56,155 nucleotides of DNA from an uncultured Clostridia bacterium (GTDB lineage Bacteria; Bacillota; Clostridia; Christensenellales; Pumilibacteraceae): positions 1 through 56,155 of the forward strand of contig CAMUKG010000012.1 of NCBI GenBank assembly GCA_947089425.1. The letters are read 5' to 3'. How positions within the stretch are numbered: position 1 is the stretch's first letter; each line of letters begins with the position of its first letter. A model generated the notes under the pieces. That model did no database searches. It was not told the DNA's origin and was given only the letters and a program-made list of their open reading frames with translations. Below, in pieces: positions 9,649-16,763 of the stretch. The translations under genes were made by a program, and so were the position numbers.

Positions 9649-9665
9649 GAATGCAAAAAGCATTC
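9649..9665 (+). other. Small hairpin in the leader of the binding-protein gene
   Basis: GAATGC and GCATTC form a perfect six-base stem around AAAAA, directly ahead of the AAAAGGAG ribosome binding site. It may stabilise the message or expose the site; nothing more can be said. Confidence 0.4.
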
Positions 9666-9680
9666 GAAAAGGAGAAAAAC

Positions 9681-9965
9681 ATGAAGAAAATAACAAGAGC
9701 GATTGCAACGGTGTTGGGCGGACTATTATTGTGCTTTCCGATACTCGGTTGCAACAAAAACGACGACAAGAAAGTTATTCGACTGAGCGAGGTTACGCAC
9801 AGCATTTTCTATGCGCCGCTGTACGTTGCCATGAACAACGGCTATTTCGGCGACTACGGAATAACGGTTAAGCTCAGTAACAGCGGCGGCTCAAACAACG
9901 TTATGACGGCGATTGCCTCAAAATCTGCGGATATAGGGCTTATGGGACCGGAAGCTACGGTTTAA
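9681..9965 (+). pseudogene. ABC substrate-binding lipoprotein, 5' fragment (interrupted)
   Basis: This is the N-terminal 92 codons of a NitT/TauT (SsuA/NMT1-like) binding protein, followed by two codons and a TAA supplied by the inserted element. A lipoprotein signal peptide is visible, with KK at residues 2-3, a hydrophobic core and the lipobox PILGC with Cys24. The mature part has VTHSIFYAPLYVAMNNGYF, typical of the family, and ends in ADIGLMGPEAT, where family members continue with an aromatic residue and an EG motif. AAAAGGAG precedes the ATG. The rest of the protein is at 13351-14082. Joined at the common ACG, the two parts give 335 codons, the normal family size. Confidence 0.9.
9957..9959 (+). 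other. Left attachment-site core (attL)
   Basis: The ACG codon at the left junction is shared with 13351-13353. Upstream is target-gene sequence; downstream the frame hits TAA at once. A shared GAAG six bases upstream is a less likely alternative core, because the restored family motif GPEAT favours ACG. Confidence 0.65.
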
Positions 9966-10037
9966 ATTAAAACTTCGTTAACTACCGAAAAATTTGTCTT
10001 CGAAAGTATCAAGTTTTATGTTAATGTCTGCGGGTAC

Positions 10038-10074
10038 TTGACTTTGAGCGAAGAATATCTAACAATTTAATTGT
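10038..10074 (+). promoter_or_regulatory. Possible promoter and palindromic operator of the Spo0A-C-like gene
   Basis: TTGACT (10038-10043) is followed 17 bases later by a poor -10 (AACAAT). A 13-base palindrome, ACAATT-T-AATTGT (10062-10074), overlaps the start region. Such placement would suit autorepression by the small DNA-binding-like protein encoded next. Confidence 0.35.
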
Positions 10075-10116
10075 AAGATACTGTAAAATTATAAGGAGAA
10101 AAATATACCCAAAAAA

Positions 10117-10464
10117 ATGAATAATGCCGAATTTACAAGAGACCAAATCCGCGACGTAATGCGATTTTTGCTCATTAACGGATTTAACCAAACTACCTAT
10201 GAAGTTACGGAAGCAATATCTATCCTCATATTAAAGAATTTGCAAACAACAAATATGATTATGGGACAAGCTTACGTCGAACTTGCGGCTACCGAAGAAA
10301 AACCCGACACGTTTCGCGCAAGACTCGGTTATAACATAAAAGAGAATTACGAACGCGTAAGAAAAAACATTTTCGAAAAATACGAGTACGACATAGGCAA
10401 TTATTACGGTGTCAAAAATTTCATAGAACAAATGGCTATTGTGCACAGCGTGTTTTTCAAGTAA
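10117..10464 (+). CDS. Small protein resembling the Spo0A C-terminal domain
   Basis: The 115-residue protein is helical. Its layout resembles the DNA-binding domain of Spo0A: an N-terminal GFNQTTYEVTEAISILI helix pair, then TNMIMGQAYVELAAT, then RLGYNIKENYERVRKNIFE, where Spo0A has its recognition helix with VERAIRHAIE. A final KNFIEQMAIVH follows. The similarity is faint and is my inference from layout. AAGGAG lies 18 bases before this ATG, too far for efficient use. An in-frame ATA at 10105 is six bases from it, so either the true start is ATA or an original ATG was lost. It is the first gene of the element and may control it. Confidence 0.6.
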   Translation: MNNAEFTRDQIRDVMRFLLINGFNQTTYEVTEAISILILKNLQTTNMIMGQAYVELAATEEKPDTFRARLGYNIKENYERVRKNIFEKYEYDIGNYYGVKNFIEQMAIVHSVFFK

Positions 10465-10478
10465 AATCCGAGTATTGA

Positions 10479-10517
10479 AAAGAGCGACTCATTTAACCGC
10501 AGACGGTCGCTTTTTTT
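10479..10517. terminator. Bidirectional terminator between convergent element genes
   Basis: AAAGAGCGAC pairs with GTCGCTTTTTT around a 17-base loop. It ends the rightward small gene and the leftward pair. Confidence 0.7.
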
Positions 10518-10519
10518 AT

Positions 10520-10669
10520 TTAATAAAAGCTTTCTACACTCGAATCGATATAATCGAAGTCGGATTCAAACTCTTCTTCCATATCATAATGCCAACCGGT
10601 GAGTTCTTCTATCGTTTGCAAAGTTTTACTCGCTTTTTCAAGCAATTCATTCAGTTCGTTCAAACTCAT
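10520..10669 (-). CDS. 49-residue acidic protein, unknown function
   Basis: This short reading frame encodes MSLNELNELLEKASKTLQ, a helical start, followed by TGWHYDMEEEFESDFDYIDSS and a short end. It is strongly acidic. The ATG overlaps the stop codon of the 93-residue gene upstream (ATGA), a classic sign of coupled translation, and its stop lies just ahead of the terminator. I do not recognise a family. The coupling makes it more credible than its size suggests. Confidence 0.6.
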   Translation of the reverse strand: MSLNELNELLEKASKTLQTIEELTGWHYDMEEEFESDFDYIDSSVESFY

Positions 10670-10947
10670 TCATCCGCACCGTCATAACACCGTGACAGTT
10701 GCGACGCTATTGCCGCCTGTTGCGCTTCGAGCTCTGCTTTGCGACGCGCCGCCAAAGCATACTTACGCTTCAAATTTTCTTTTTTATAATAGTCGGGGTC
10801 GAAAACGCGATTGCATTCGACGTGAAATTCGTAATTATCTTCCGCCGCTACAATATACGGCTCACGCATAAACTCGTCGTTTGCAAGCGCTCTGCCGTCT
10901 GCCATAACGTGCGTGATTATAGGGTTAAAACTTTTGCGCTTTCTCAT
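10666..10947 (-). CDS. 93-residue element-encoded protein, unknown function
   Basis: The protein begins MRKRKSFNPIITHVMADGRA and ends in a charged helix rich in Lys, Arg, Glu and Ala (YALAARRKAELEAQQAAI). From general knowledge, small proteins with a similar KRKSFNPIITHYMADG-like start occur beside recombinases in Clostridia, but I cannot name a family with certainty. GAGGTT lies 8 bases upstream of the ATG. It is transcribed leftward, opposite to the other element genes, and is coupled to the 49-residue gene. Confidence 0.7.
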   Translation of the reverse strand: MRKRKSFNPIITHVMADGRALANDEFMREPYIVAAEDNYEFHVECNRVFDPDYYKKENLKRKYALAARRKAELEAQQAAIASQLSRCYDGADE

Positions 10948-11011
10948 GCGAACCTCTATGCCGTTATATTCCGCACGGCTTGGCTAAGTTCTCGCATTAT
11001 GCAAAAATCAG

Positions 11012-11040
11012 TGGACTTTAAAAGCGCCAAATGATATAAT
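11012..11040 (+). promoter_or_regulatory. Extended -10 promoter inside the element
   Basis: TGGACT (11012-11017), a 17-base spacer and TGATATAAT (11032-11040) form a promoter with a TGn extension. Transcription would start near 11047, more than 130 bases ahead of the next ATG, which leaves room for a leader or a small RNA. Confidence 0.6.
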
Positions 11041-11046
11041 TGAAGT

Positions 11047-11140
11047 GAGAAAAGCTTGCTTGCAAAGGCTTTTCGAACGCGATTGCAACATTCGGGTGTT
11101 TTGCCGAAAGCGAAACGGGGCGGCAGGTCGCCGCACGCAA
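11047..11140 (+). ncRNA. Candidate structured RNA or structured leader
   Basis: Three hairpins follow the 11012-11040 promoter. They are GAAAAGC...GCTTTTC (11049-11074, with an inner TTGC/GCAA), TTCGG...CCGAA (11091-11108) and GCGGC-AGGTC-GCCGC (11120-11134). I recognise no known riboswitch class. It could be the 5' leader of the toxin-antitoxin operon, an independent small RNA, or a DNA site such as an origin of transfer. Confidence 0.3.
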
Positions 11141-11150
11141 AAATAAATTT

Positions 11151-11173
11151 TTGTACCCGTACAATGTTATAAT
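11151..11173 (+). promoter_or_regulatory. Promoter with inverted-repeat operator of the MNT-HEPN operon
   Basis: The 14-base inverted repeat TTGTAC-CC-GTACAA (11151-11164) abuts the extended -10 TGTTATAAT (11165-11173). A repressor bound to the repeat would block the promoter. Transcription would start near 11180, leaving almost no leader ahead of the ATG at 11183. Confidence 0.5.
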
Positions 11174-11182
11174 AAACATATT

Positions 11183-11476
11183 ATGAATGCAGACAAAAAA
11201 CTTCTCGACGCCATAATCTCCCACTTCGCCCGACACTCCGCAATCGAAAAAGCGGTGCTGTTCGGCTCTCGCGCGCGCGGCGACAATACCGAGCGTAGCG
11301 ACTACGACATTGCCGTGTACGGCGATTTGACGCATCGGGAGCGTGCGGAGCTACGCTATATATGCGACGAAGAACTTCCCACCTTGCACAAAATCGACCT
11401 TATTTTTATGCAAGAACAGTCACCGTCCAAGTTCACCGAGAATATAGAAAAAGAAGGCGTGAAAATTTATGGTTAA
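11183..11476 (+). CDS. mntA: MntA-type nucleotidyltransferase (antitoxin)
   Basis: The 97-residue protein is a minimal nucleotidyltransferase. The GSxxxGxxxxSDxD signature is complete: Gly28-Ser29 in FGSRARGDNTERSDYDI, Asp40 and Asp42, with a third acidic residue at Asp72 in KIDLIFM. Family members of this size paired with HEPN proteins act as antitoxins, in characterised cases by adding AMP groups to a tyrosine of the partner. The next gene overlaps it by eight bases, which fits a stoichiometric pair. It lies inside the integrative element and probably helps to keep it in the population. Confidence 0.88.
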   Translation: MNADKKLLDAIISHFARHSAIEKAVLFGSRARGDNTERSDYDIAVYGDLTHRERAELRYICDEELPTLHKIDLIFMQEQSPSKFTENIEKEGVKIYG

Positions 11477-11870
11477 AACGGAAAACAAATTGGAAAACTT
11501 TTCTACGGCAAACAAACGTCTGCACGAAGCTATTACCGCATATAAAAATAACAAATCAAACGAATTATATCGCGACGCACTAATACAACGATTTGAATTT
11601 ACTTTTGAGTTGGCATGGAAAACCACCGACGAAGTTCTGACGGAACAAGGAATAACGGCCCATTTTCACACCCCGAAATCGGTTTTCAAAACAGCTTTCG
11701 GCGGCGGCTTTATAAAAGACGAAAGCGTATGGCTCAACATTCTAGATGACAGAAACTTGATGAGTCATACGTATAATTTAGAACTCTCCGTTCGTATTGC
11801 AAACGATATATGCAATCGCTACGGCAAAGCAATAGACGAACTGTTAAAGCAATTAAAGAAGACTCTTTAA
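11469..11870 (+). CDS. hepT: HEPN-domain toxin (HepT/HI0074-type)
   Basis: The 133-residue helical protein belongs to the nucleotidyltransferase-substrate-binding (HI0074) group of HEPN proteins. The family stretch QRFEFTFELAWKTTDE is at 40-55. The RNase motif RxxxxH is intact as Arg95 to His100 in DDRNLMSHTY, so it should be an active RNase toxin. In characterised pairs the toxin is silenced by AMPylation of a tyrosine just after the motif; here Tyr102 (HTYN) is in that position. It overlaps the antitoxin gene, and the recombinase gene follows after 19 bases, so all three are likely on one transcript. Confidence 0.88.
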   Translation: MVKTENKLENFSTANKRLHEAITAYKNNKSNELYRDALIQRFEFTFELAWKTTDEVLTEQGITAHFHTPKSVFKTAFGGGFIKDESVWLNILDDRNLMSHTYNLELSVRIANDICNRYGKAIDELLKQLKKTL

Positions 11871-11889
11871 TTGCAAAAAGGCTGAAAAT

Positions 11890-13293
11890 ATGAAAGTAGC
11901 TTTATATGCCCGCGTTTCCACGCTCGAACAAGCCACCAAAGGATATTCGATAGGCGAACAAAAGGAAAAGCTACGGCAATATGCCAACGCGCAGGGCTAC
12001 CGCGTGGCGGGCACATATTCGGACGAGGGCTTTTCGGGCAAAGATTTAATGCGTCCCGAAATGGAGCGGCTGAGAGCGGACGTTGTGGCGGGCAAAATCG
12101 ACGTTGTGCTCATTTATAAGCTCGACCGCCTTTCCCGTCATGTTAAAGACGTTTTGGAACTCGTGGAGCTGTTCGAAAAATACAACGTTTCGCTGTATTC
12201 GCTCAAAGAAAACCTCGACCTCTCTTCCCCGTTCGGACGTGCGGCGCTCAAAATGTCCGCAACCTTTTCCGAGCTCGAACGCGAAACTATTGTGGAGCGC
12301 ATGGAAATGGGTAAACACGCCCGCGCGAAAAGCGGAAAATACTCGTGTCCGGGCAAAGCGCCTTTCGGGTACAAATTGAACAAAGAAGCCGACAGGCTCG
12401 AAATCGTGCCCGACGAAGCGGAAGCTATCCGCGACATGTACGCCAAATATATAGGCGGTTATTCTTTTCGAAAGCTTTACTCATATTGCAAAGAAAAATA
12501 TCCGAACATTCGTTTTTTCTCCAACTCAATGTGTTGCAAACCCGTTATAGAGCGTCCTTTATATGCGGGCTATTTTGTGCACGGAGGCGAACTTATAAAG
12601 GCGGCGAACTACGAGCCTATTATTCCGTTTGAAACGTATTTACAGGCACAGGAAGCCGTTAAACGCAATACCATGCGGCGCGAACACGACAACACGCCTT
12701 ATCTACTCACGGGACTAATCGTTTGCGGCAAGTGCGGGCGCGTATTTTGCGGCAAACGCAGAACTCACAAAGACGGCGCCGCCGTTAAGTATTCGTATAC
12801 TTCTTACGGTTGCTCCGCCCGATTAAAATACAACAAAGTCGAGCACGGTTCCACCCCTTGCGAAAACGACATATACTCCGCCGAAGAACTCGAAAAACTG
12901 CTCGAAAACGCCGTGCTCAATTTTTCGTTTACCGACTTTGTAACTCCGCAAGCAACAACGGGACTCATAGACAAACTGCTTCTTGAAAACGGTGAACTCA
13001 AAAAACAAAAAGAGCGGATGCTCGATTTATATCTTGCCGAGTCAATCGACAAAGACACGTATGCCCAAAGATTCGACGAGCTCAATAAGCGTATTCAAAA
13101 AAATCTCGCGGTTATAGAAAACGAAAAACAAACGCTCGCTTCGTCGCCCACCGTTTCAATCGAATTTCTGAAAGAAAAACAGCGGGAATACCCTAACGCA
13201 TCCAAAAAAGACAAGCGGCGATTTTTGCAACAACTAATAAAGCAAATAGTTATAGACGGAGAAAAAATTACCGTAAATTGGTGCGTGAAGTAA
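11890..13293 (+). CDS. Large serine recombinase (integrase of the element)
   Basis: The 467-residue protein catalyses integration and excision of the element. The catalytic domain spans about 1-150: YARVS with nucleophile Ser10, the IYKLDRLSRHVKDVLELV stretch, and the ERETIVERMEMG helix that links to the next domain. A recombinase DNA-binding domain follows (APFGYKLNKEADRLEIVPDE region). A zinc-ribbon domain has CGKCGRVF and later cysteines in YGCSAR and STPCEND. A coiled-coil segment spans about 345-400. All catalytic features are intact, so it looks active. Excision normally needs a directionality factor; one of the small element proteins is a candidate. The ribosome binding site is weak (AAAAGG). 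Confidence 0.95.
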   Translation: MKVALYARVSTLEQATKGYSIGEQKEKLRQYANAQGYRVAGTYSDEGFSGKDLMRPEMERLRADVVAGKIDVVLIYKLDRLSRHVKDVLELVELFEKYNVSLYSLKENLDLSSPFGRAALKMSATFSELERETIVERMEMGKHARAKSGKYSCPGKAPFGYKLNKEADRLEIVPDEAEAIRDMYAKYIGGYSFRKLYSYCKEKYPNIRFFSNSMCCKPVIERPLYAGYFVHGGELIKAANYEPIIPFETYLQAQEAVKRNTMRREHDNTPYLLTGLIVCGKCGRVFCGKRRTHKDGAAVKYSYTSYGCSARLKYNKVEHGSTPCENDIYSAEELEKLLENAVLNFSFTDFVTPQATTGLIDKLLLENGELKKQKERMLDLYLAESIDKDTYAQRFDELNKRIQKNLAVIENEKQTLASSPTVSIEFLKEKQREYPNASKKDKRRFLQQLIKQIVIDGEKITVNWCVK

Positions 13294-13321
13294 ATTCGCT
13301 TTATTTTTCTTATCCTAACCG

Positions 13322-13327
13322 TATAAT
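13322..13327 (+). promoter_or_regulatory. Possible outward -10 element at the right end of the insert
   Basis: A consensus TATAAT points toward the importer genes. No good -35 is found at normal spacing, so this is weak. If used, it would keep the ATPase and permease genes expressed despite the insertion. Confidence 0.25.
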
Positions 13328-13350
13328 TTTTTAGGTCTCTTTTCGAAGTA

Positions 13351-13353
13351 ACG
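13351..13353 (+). other. Right attachment-site core (attR)
   Basis: This ACG is in the same codon phase as the left core and opens the intact 3' part of the binding-protein gene. Just inside the element the sequence has CCTAA...TTAGG (13314-13335), a possible recombinase arm site. Confidence 0.6.
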
Positions 13354-14082
13354 CTATACTGCCATGTTGAAGGTCAAAAAGATTATCCCGTCATATTCGG
13401 TCAATTGACGCAACGCGACGGTTCTTTTCTTGTTGCAAAAAATCCCGAACCCGACTTTAAATGGGAAGACACCGCAGGAAAACACATACTTGCGGGACGA
13501 AAAGGCGGAATGCCCGCCATGACTCTCGAATACGTTATGAACCAAGCGGGCGTTGACACTTCGGGAAGCAATTTCGATACGACGGTGCAATTCGATGTTA
13601 TGGTAGGCGCGTTCGAAGGAAACAACGCTTGCGACTACTGCACTATGTTCGAACCCACAGCGTCCGAATTCCAAGCTGCGGGCAAAGGCTACATTGTGGC
13701 GAGCGTAGGCGAAGCGAGCGGCTTTGTGCCGTACACCGCTTTTTCGGCTAAAAAGAGCTACATTGCCGATAACAAAGACACCGTCACCGATTTCTTGCGC
13801 GCAATAGTACGCGGATACAACTATATTAAAGAAAACGATGCCGAAACTGTGGCGAAAGCTCTCGAAAAATCGTTTTCGGGCACTCCGCTCGCTTCGATTG
13901 CGGCGGCAATCAAGAACTACTCAAAAATAGACGCTTGGTGCCATTCCCCCGTGATGAAAGAGGCGGATTTCACTAAATTGCAAGACATTATGGAAAACGC
14001 GGGCGAGCTTAGCGGTCGCGCAGATTTTTCCGTAGCGGTTGACAATTCCATTGCAAACATAGTTGCCGCCGAACTGCTTTAA
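13351..14082 (+). pseudogene. ABC substrate-binding protein, 3' fragment
   Basis: These 243 codons are the C-terminal three quarters of the interrupted binding protein. The frame is open from the junction to the stop. It has family stretches such as KDYPVIFGQLTQRDGSFLV, WEDTAGKHILAGRKGGMPAM and ACDYCTMFEPTASEFQ. No frameshift or stop has accumulated. It has no start codon with a ribosome binding site; the first candidate is TTG at 13405 with nothing upstream. Without excision of the element it should not yield an exported protein, because the signal peptide lies at 9681. The ATPase gene follows 22 bases downstream. Confidence 0.9.
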
Positions 14083-14104
14083 AGAAGGCAAAGGAATAAC
14101 CGCT

Positions 14105-14854
14105 ATGGAAATACTGAAGATAGATGACGTATCGCTGATTTATCAAACGAACGATGCCGAAACTCAGGCTTTGCAAAACGTTAATCTTTCTATAGAAGAC
14201 GGCGAATTCGTTGCGATTATCGGGCCGAGCGGTTGCGGAAAAACCACAATACTAACTCTAATATCGGGGCTGATGAAACCCACGAGCGGAGCTATTTATC
14301 TTGACGGAAAGAAAATCGACAAGCCTGTGGGCGACATAGGCTACATGCTTCAACGCGACCATCTGTTCGCTTGGCGCACAATTCTTTCCAACGCTTTACT
14401 CGGACCGGAGCTCCAAAAAAAGAAAACTCCCGAAACCGTAGAATACGTGAACGGACTCATAGAAAAATACGGTTTGGGCGAATTCAAAAAGGCGTACCCG
14501 AGACAGCTTTCGGGCGGTATGCGCCAACGCGCCGCGCTCATTCGCACTCTCGCCTATCGCCCCAAAATCTTGTTGCTCGACGAGCCGTTTTCCGCGCTCG
14601 ACTATCAAACGAGACTGTCGGTGTGCGACGACGTGCACCGCATAATAAAGTCCGAAAAGAAAACCGCCGTGCTCGTAACTCACGACATATCGGAGGCAAT
14701 CAGTTTGGCGGACAGAATCGTAGTGCTGTCAAAGCGACCCGCCACCGTAAAAAAAGTGTACACTCCGAATATAGAGGGAACGCCTTTAAAGCGGCGTGAA
14801 GACGAATCGTTCTCGCGGTGGTTCGACGTAATTTATAAGGACGTAAGCACATGA
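14105..14854 (+). CDS. ABC transporter ATPase, NitT/TauT type
   Basis: This cytosolic ATPase powers an importer for small organic anions or a thiamine-precursor-like compound; the substrate cannot be read from the sequence. The protein has 249 residues. Walker A is GPSGCGKTT at 40-48, the signature is LSGGMRQRAAL, Walker B is ILLLDEP followed by FSALD, and the switch histidine is in LVTHDISEA. The start MEILKIDDV has AGGA nine bases upstream. A longer frame from 14063 overlaps the binding-protein end without a binding site. The permease gene overlaps its last codon by four bases. Confidence 0.95.
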   Translation: MEILKIDDVSLIYQTNDAETQALQNVNLSIEDGEFVAIIGPSGCGKTTILTLISGLMKPTSGAIYLDGKKIDKPVGDIGYMLQRDHLFAWRTILSNALLGPELQKKKTPETVEYVNGLIEKYGLGEFKKAYPRQLSGGMRQRAALIRTLAYRPKILLLDEPFSALDYQTRLSVCDDVHRIIKSEKKTAVLVTHDISEAISLADRIVVLSKRPATVKKVYTPNIEGTPLKRREDESFSRWFDVIYKDVST

Positions 14855-15642
14855 AAAAACGAACTCTTAGAGAACAGTATTTGTTCGATAAAAAGAAAGA
14901 CAAACTTATAATACTCGCTATTCAGATTGCCGTGCTCGTGTTGTTTTTCGGTCTTTGGGAACTGCTTGCGCAAACGGGCGCAATAGACTCGTTTATCACA
15001 AGTTGCCCCTCCCGAATGCTGAAAACCCTCAAATTGTTGGCTCGGCAAGACCTGTTTAAACACATGGGCATCACTCTGCTAGAATGTGTGTGCGGTTTTG
15101 TGCTCGCAACCCTGCTCGGCACGATTATAGCAATTTTGCTATGGTGGTCGAAAACGCTTCGCAAAGTTTTGGAACCGTATTTGGTGGTTTTAAACTCGCT
15201 TCCCAAAATCGCGCTCGGACCTATAATTATAATATGGCTCGGAGCGGGCTATCAGGCGATTATAACCATGACGGTGCTAATCTGCATAATAGTTACTATT
15301 ATGAGCGTGCTTGCGGGCTTTATGGAATGCGACGAAGACAAAATACTACTAATGCGCGCTATGGGAGCGAACAAATTTCAAATACTTTTCAAACTGCTGC
15401 TTCCGAGCTCGCTTCCAAACCTTATTTCCGTTTTGAAAATAAACGTGGGACTTTCGTGGGTAGGCGTGATTATGGGCGAATACCTTGTGTCGAGCGCGGG
15501 GCTCGGCTACCTAATCATATACGGCGGTCAAGTGTTCAAACTCGACCTCGTTATGGCGAGCACCGCCGTGTTATGCTTGCTTGCGGCAATAATGTACGCT
15601 TCCGTAGCTCTGCTTGAAAAATACGTTAAAAAATCAAGATAA
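14851..15642 (+). CDS. ABC transporter permease, NitT/TauT type
   Basis: This is the inner membrane subunit partnering the preceding ATPase. The 263-residue protein has about six hydrophobic helices. The family EAA loop is visible as MRAMGANKFQILFKLLLPSSLPNLISVLK, which contacts the ATPase. SLPKIALGPIIIIWLG and WVGVIMGEYLVSSAGLGYLI are also characteristic. The ATG overlaps the ATPase stop (ATGA), so the two are coupled. It is the last gene of the importer operon. Confidence 0.94.
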   Translation: MKKRTLREQYLFDKKKDKLIILAIQIAVLVLFFGLWELLAQTGAIDSFITSCPSRMLKTLKLLARQDLFKHMGITLLECVCGFVLATLLGTIIAILLWWSKTLRKVLEPYLVVLNSLPKIALGPIIIIWLGAGYQAIITMTVLICIIVTIMSVLAGFMECDEDKILLMRAMGANKFQILFKLLLPSSLPNLISVLKINVGLSWVGVIMGEYLVSSAGLGYLIIYGGQVFKLDLVMASTAVLCLLAAIMYASVALLEKYVKKSR

Positions 15643-15652
15643 CGACTAACAA

Positions 15653-15694
15653 AAAAAGGCTTCTTCTCTTTAATTCGGGAAGAAGTCTTTTTTG
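15653..15694. terminator. Bidirectional terminator, importer operon and YkvI-like gene
   Basis: AAAAAAGGCTTCTTC pairs with GAAGAAGTCTTTTTT with one wobble pair. It is 10 bases after the permease stop and just beyond the leftward gene's stop. Confidence 0.85.
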
Positions 15695-15698
15695 TTTG

Positions 15699-16763
15699 TT
15701 ATTGATTTACCAAAGAACGCTTACGCTTTTCTCGTCCGGCGCGTTTTCGAACGCTCTTTTGCGGAGCGCGCAACATAGCGCTCGTTTTTCTCAAATAATG
15801 CGCGCAGACGGCAATATACGCGAGTCCCAAAACTCCCACGAGCGGATAGAAAAGAGAAACCACTCGCGTAAAGCCCAAGAAAGAGAACGCGGTGCCCGCT
15901 ATAATGACTATTGCGGAATTGAAAACTTTACCCGCGAATTTGCCTTCCAAATAGCCGCACAGCCCGCCCACAGCGGTGAGCATAGTGGTGAAAATGCTTA
16001 TTCCCGTAACAATGCTCAAAATTACAAACAGCCATTTCCCAGCGCCCGACGATATTTCGAGCACGGGCATTTCGGCGGAATAGTTTCCCGTGCAGTTAAG
16101 AGCGGTGATAATAAGCGCAAGAAGCGCGGTGATAAACGCCGCCGCGAGCGCGCTGCTTAAAATAATTTGTTTTTTGCTCAGTTTGCCGAGAGTTGTGAGC
16201 ACGGTGGAAGCAAGCATCATGTTCATGCTCACATACACCATGCTAAGCGGAAAAAGTCTCAACCTAAACACCCCGAACGAAGTGTCCATAATGTCGGTTT
16301 TAAAAGCGCTGAAACAAACTGCGGCAAGCGACACTATAATCACGGGCACCACAAGAAAGTTGCAGTCGAGCATTCCCTTCGCGCCTCGCCCCACTATAAG
16401 CGCGCAAACAATCGCCGCCACAGTGCCGAACACGGGAACGGGCACAATCGGCTTAGTAAGGCTGTTAAAGCCCGCCACCATCGCCGAAAGCACTATAAGG
16501 TTATTGATGAGCAAAAAAACGTCGGCTACAAAATGATATTTCCCGAGCAAAACTCCGTTCACTTTGTCGAAACTCTTTTCGCCTATTTTATTGCCAACCG
16601 TTAAAAACATAACGCACGCCGCAAAAATAATTATTCCGCAAAGAGGCGCTACGAGCACCGAAATTCCGCTCCCGAAAAAGGAAACGATTTCACGCCCCGA
16701 GCAAAAGCCCGCTCCTATCATGGTGCCTATTATAAGCATCGCTATCGAAAAAATCCTACGCAT
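15699..16763 (-). CDS. YkvI-like membrane transporter
   Basis: The 354-residue protein has about ten hydrophobic helices. It begins with the family motif IIGTMIGAGFCSGREIVSFFG, where helix 1 has the glycine-rich break of amino-acid permease relatives. YkvI-type proteins belong to the larger LeuT/APC-like superfamily and their substrate is unknown. A basic cytosolic tail rich in Arg and Lys ends the protein. There is no strong ribosome binding site. The first codons lie in a stem-loop with a T tract (16745-16789), so expression from upstream is likely attenuated. The HD-hydrolase operon lies upstream in the same direction. Confidence 0.85.
   Translation of the reverse strand: MRRIFSIAMLIIGTMIGAGFCSGREIVSFFGSGISVLVAPLCGIIIFAACVMFLTVGNKIGEKSFDKVNGVLLGKYHFVADVFLLINNLIVLSAMVAGFNSLTKPIVPVPVFGTVAAIVCALIVGRGAKGMLDCNFLVVPVIIVSLAAVCFSAFKTDIMDTSFGVFRLRLFPLSMVYVSMNMMLASTVLTTLGKLSKKQIILSSALAAAFITALLALIITALNCTGNYSAEMPVLEISSGAGKWLFVILSIVTGISIFTTMLTAVGGLCGYLEGKFAGKVFNSAIVIIAGTAFSFLGFTRVVSLFYPLVGVLGLAYIAVCAHYLRKTSAMLRAPQKSVRKRAGREKRKRSLVNQ

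Larger units (their letters stand above)
9957..13350 (+). mobile_element. 3.4-kb serine-recombinase integrative element
   Basis: The insert splits the binding-protein gene precisely. Both flanks carry ACG in the same reading phase, and deletion of 3394 bases restores one frame (GPEAT joined to LYCHVEGQKDYPVIF). It carries a Spo0A-C-like small protein, a leftward pair of small genes, a nucleotidyltransferase-HEPN pair and, at the right end, a large serine recombinase. This placement is typical of elements that integrate through a very short core without long target duplications. No relaxase, transposase, capsid or conjugation gene is visible, so any transfer would need help from elsewhere. The undamaged 3' part of the target gene argues for recent insertion or for regular excision. 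Confidence 0.88.

Noticed and set aside
9957..13350. Insertion sequence or transposon with terminal inverted repeats
   Set aside because: No matching terminal inverted repeats or multi-base target duplication are visible, and the enzyme is a large serine recombinase rather than a transposase.
13405..14082. TTG-started frame as an independent gene
   Set aside because: It is the 3' part of the interrupted binding-protein gene, with no ribosome binding site and an open frame continuing upstream to the junction.
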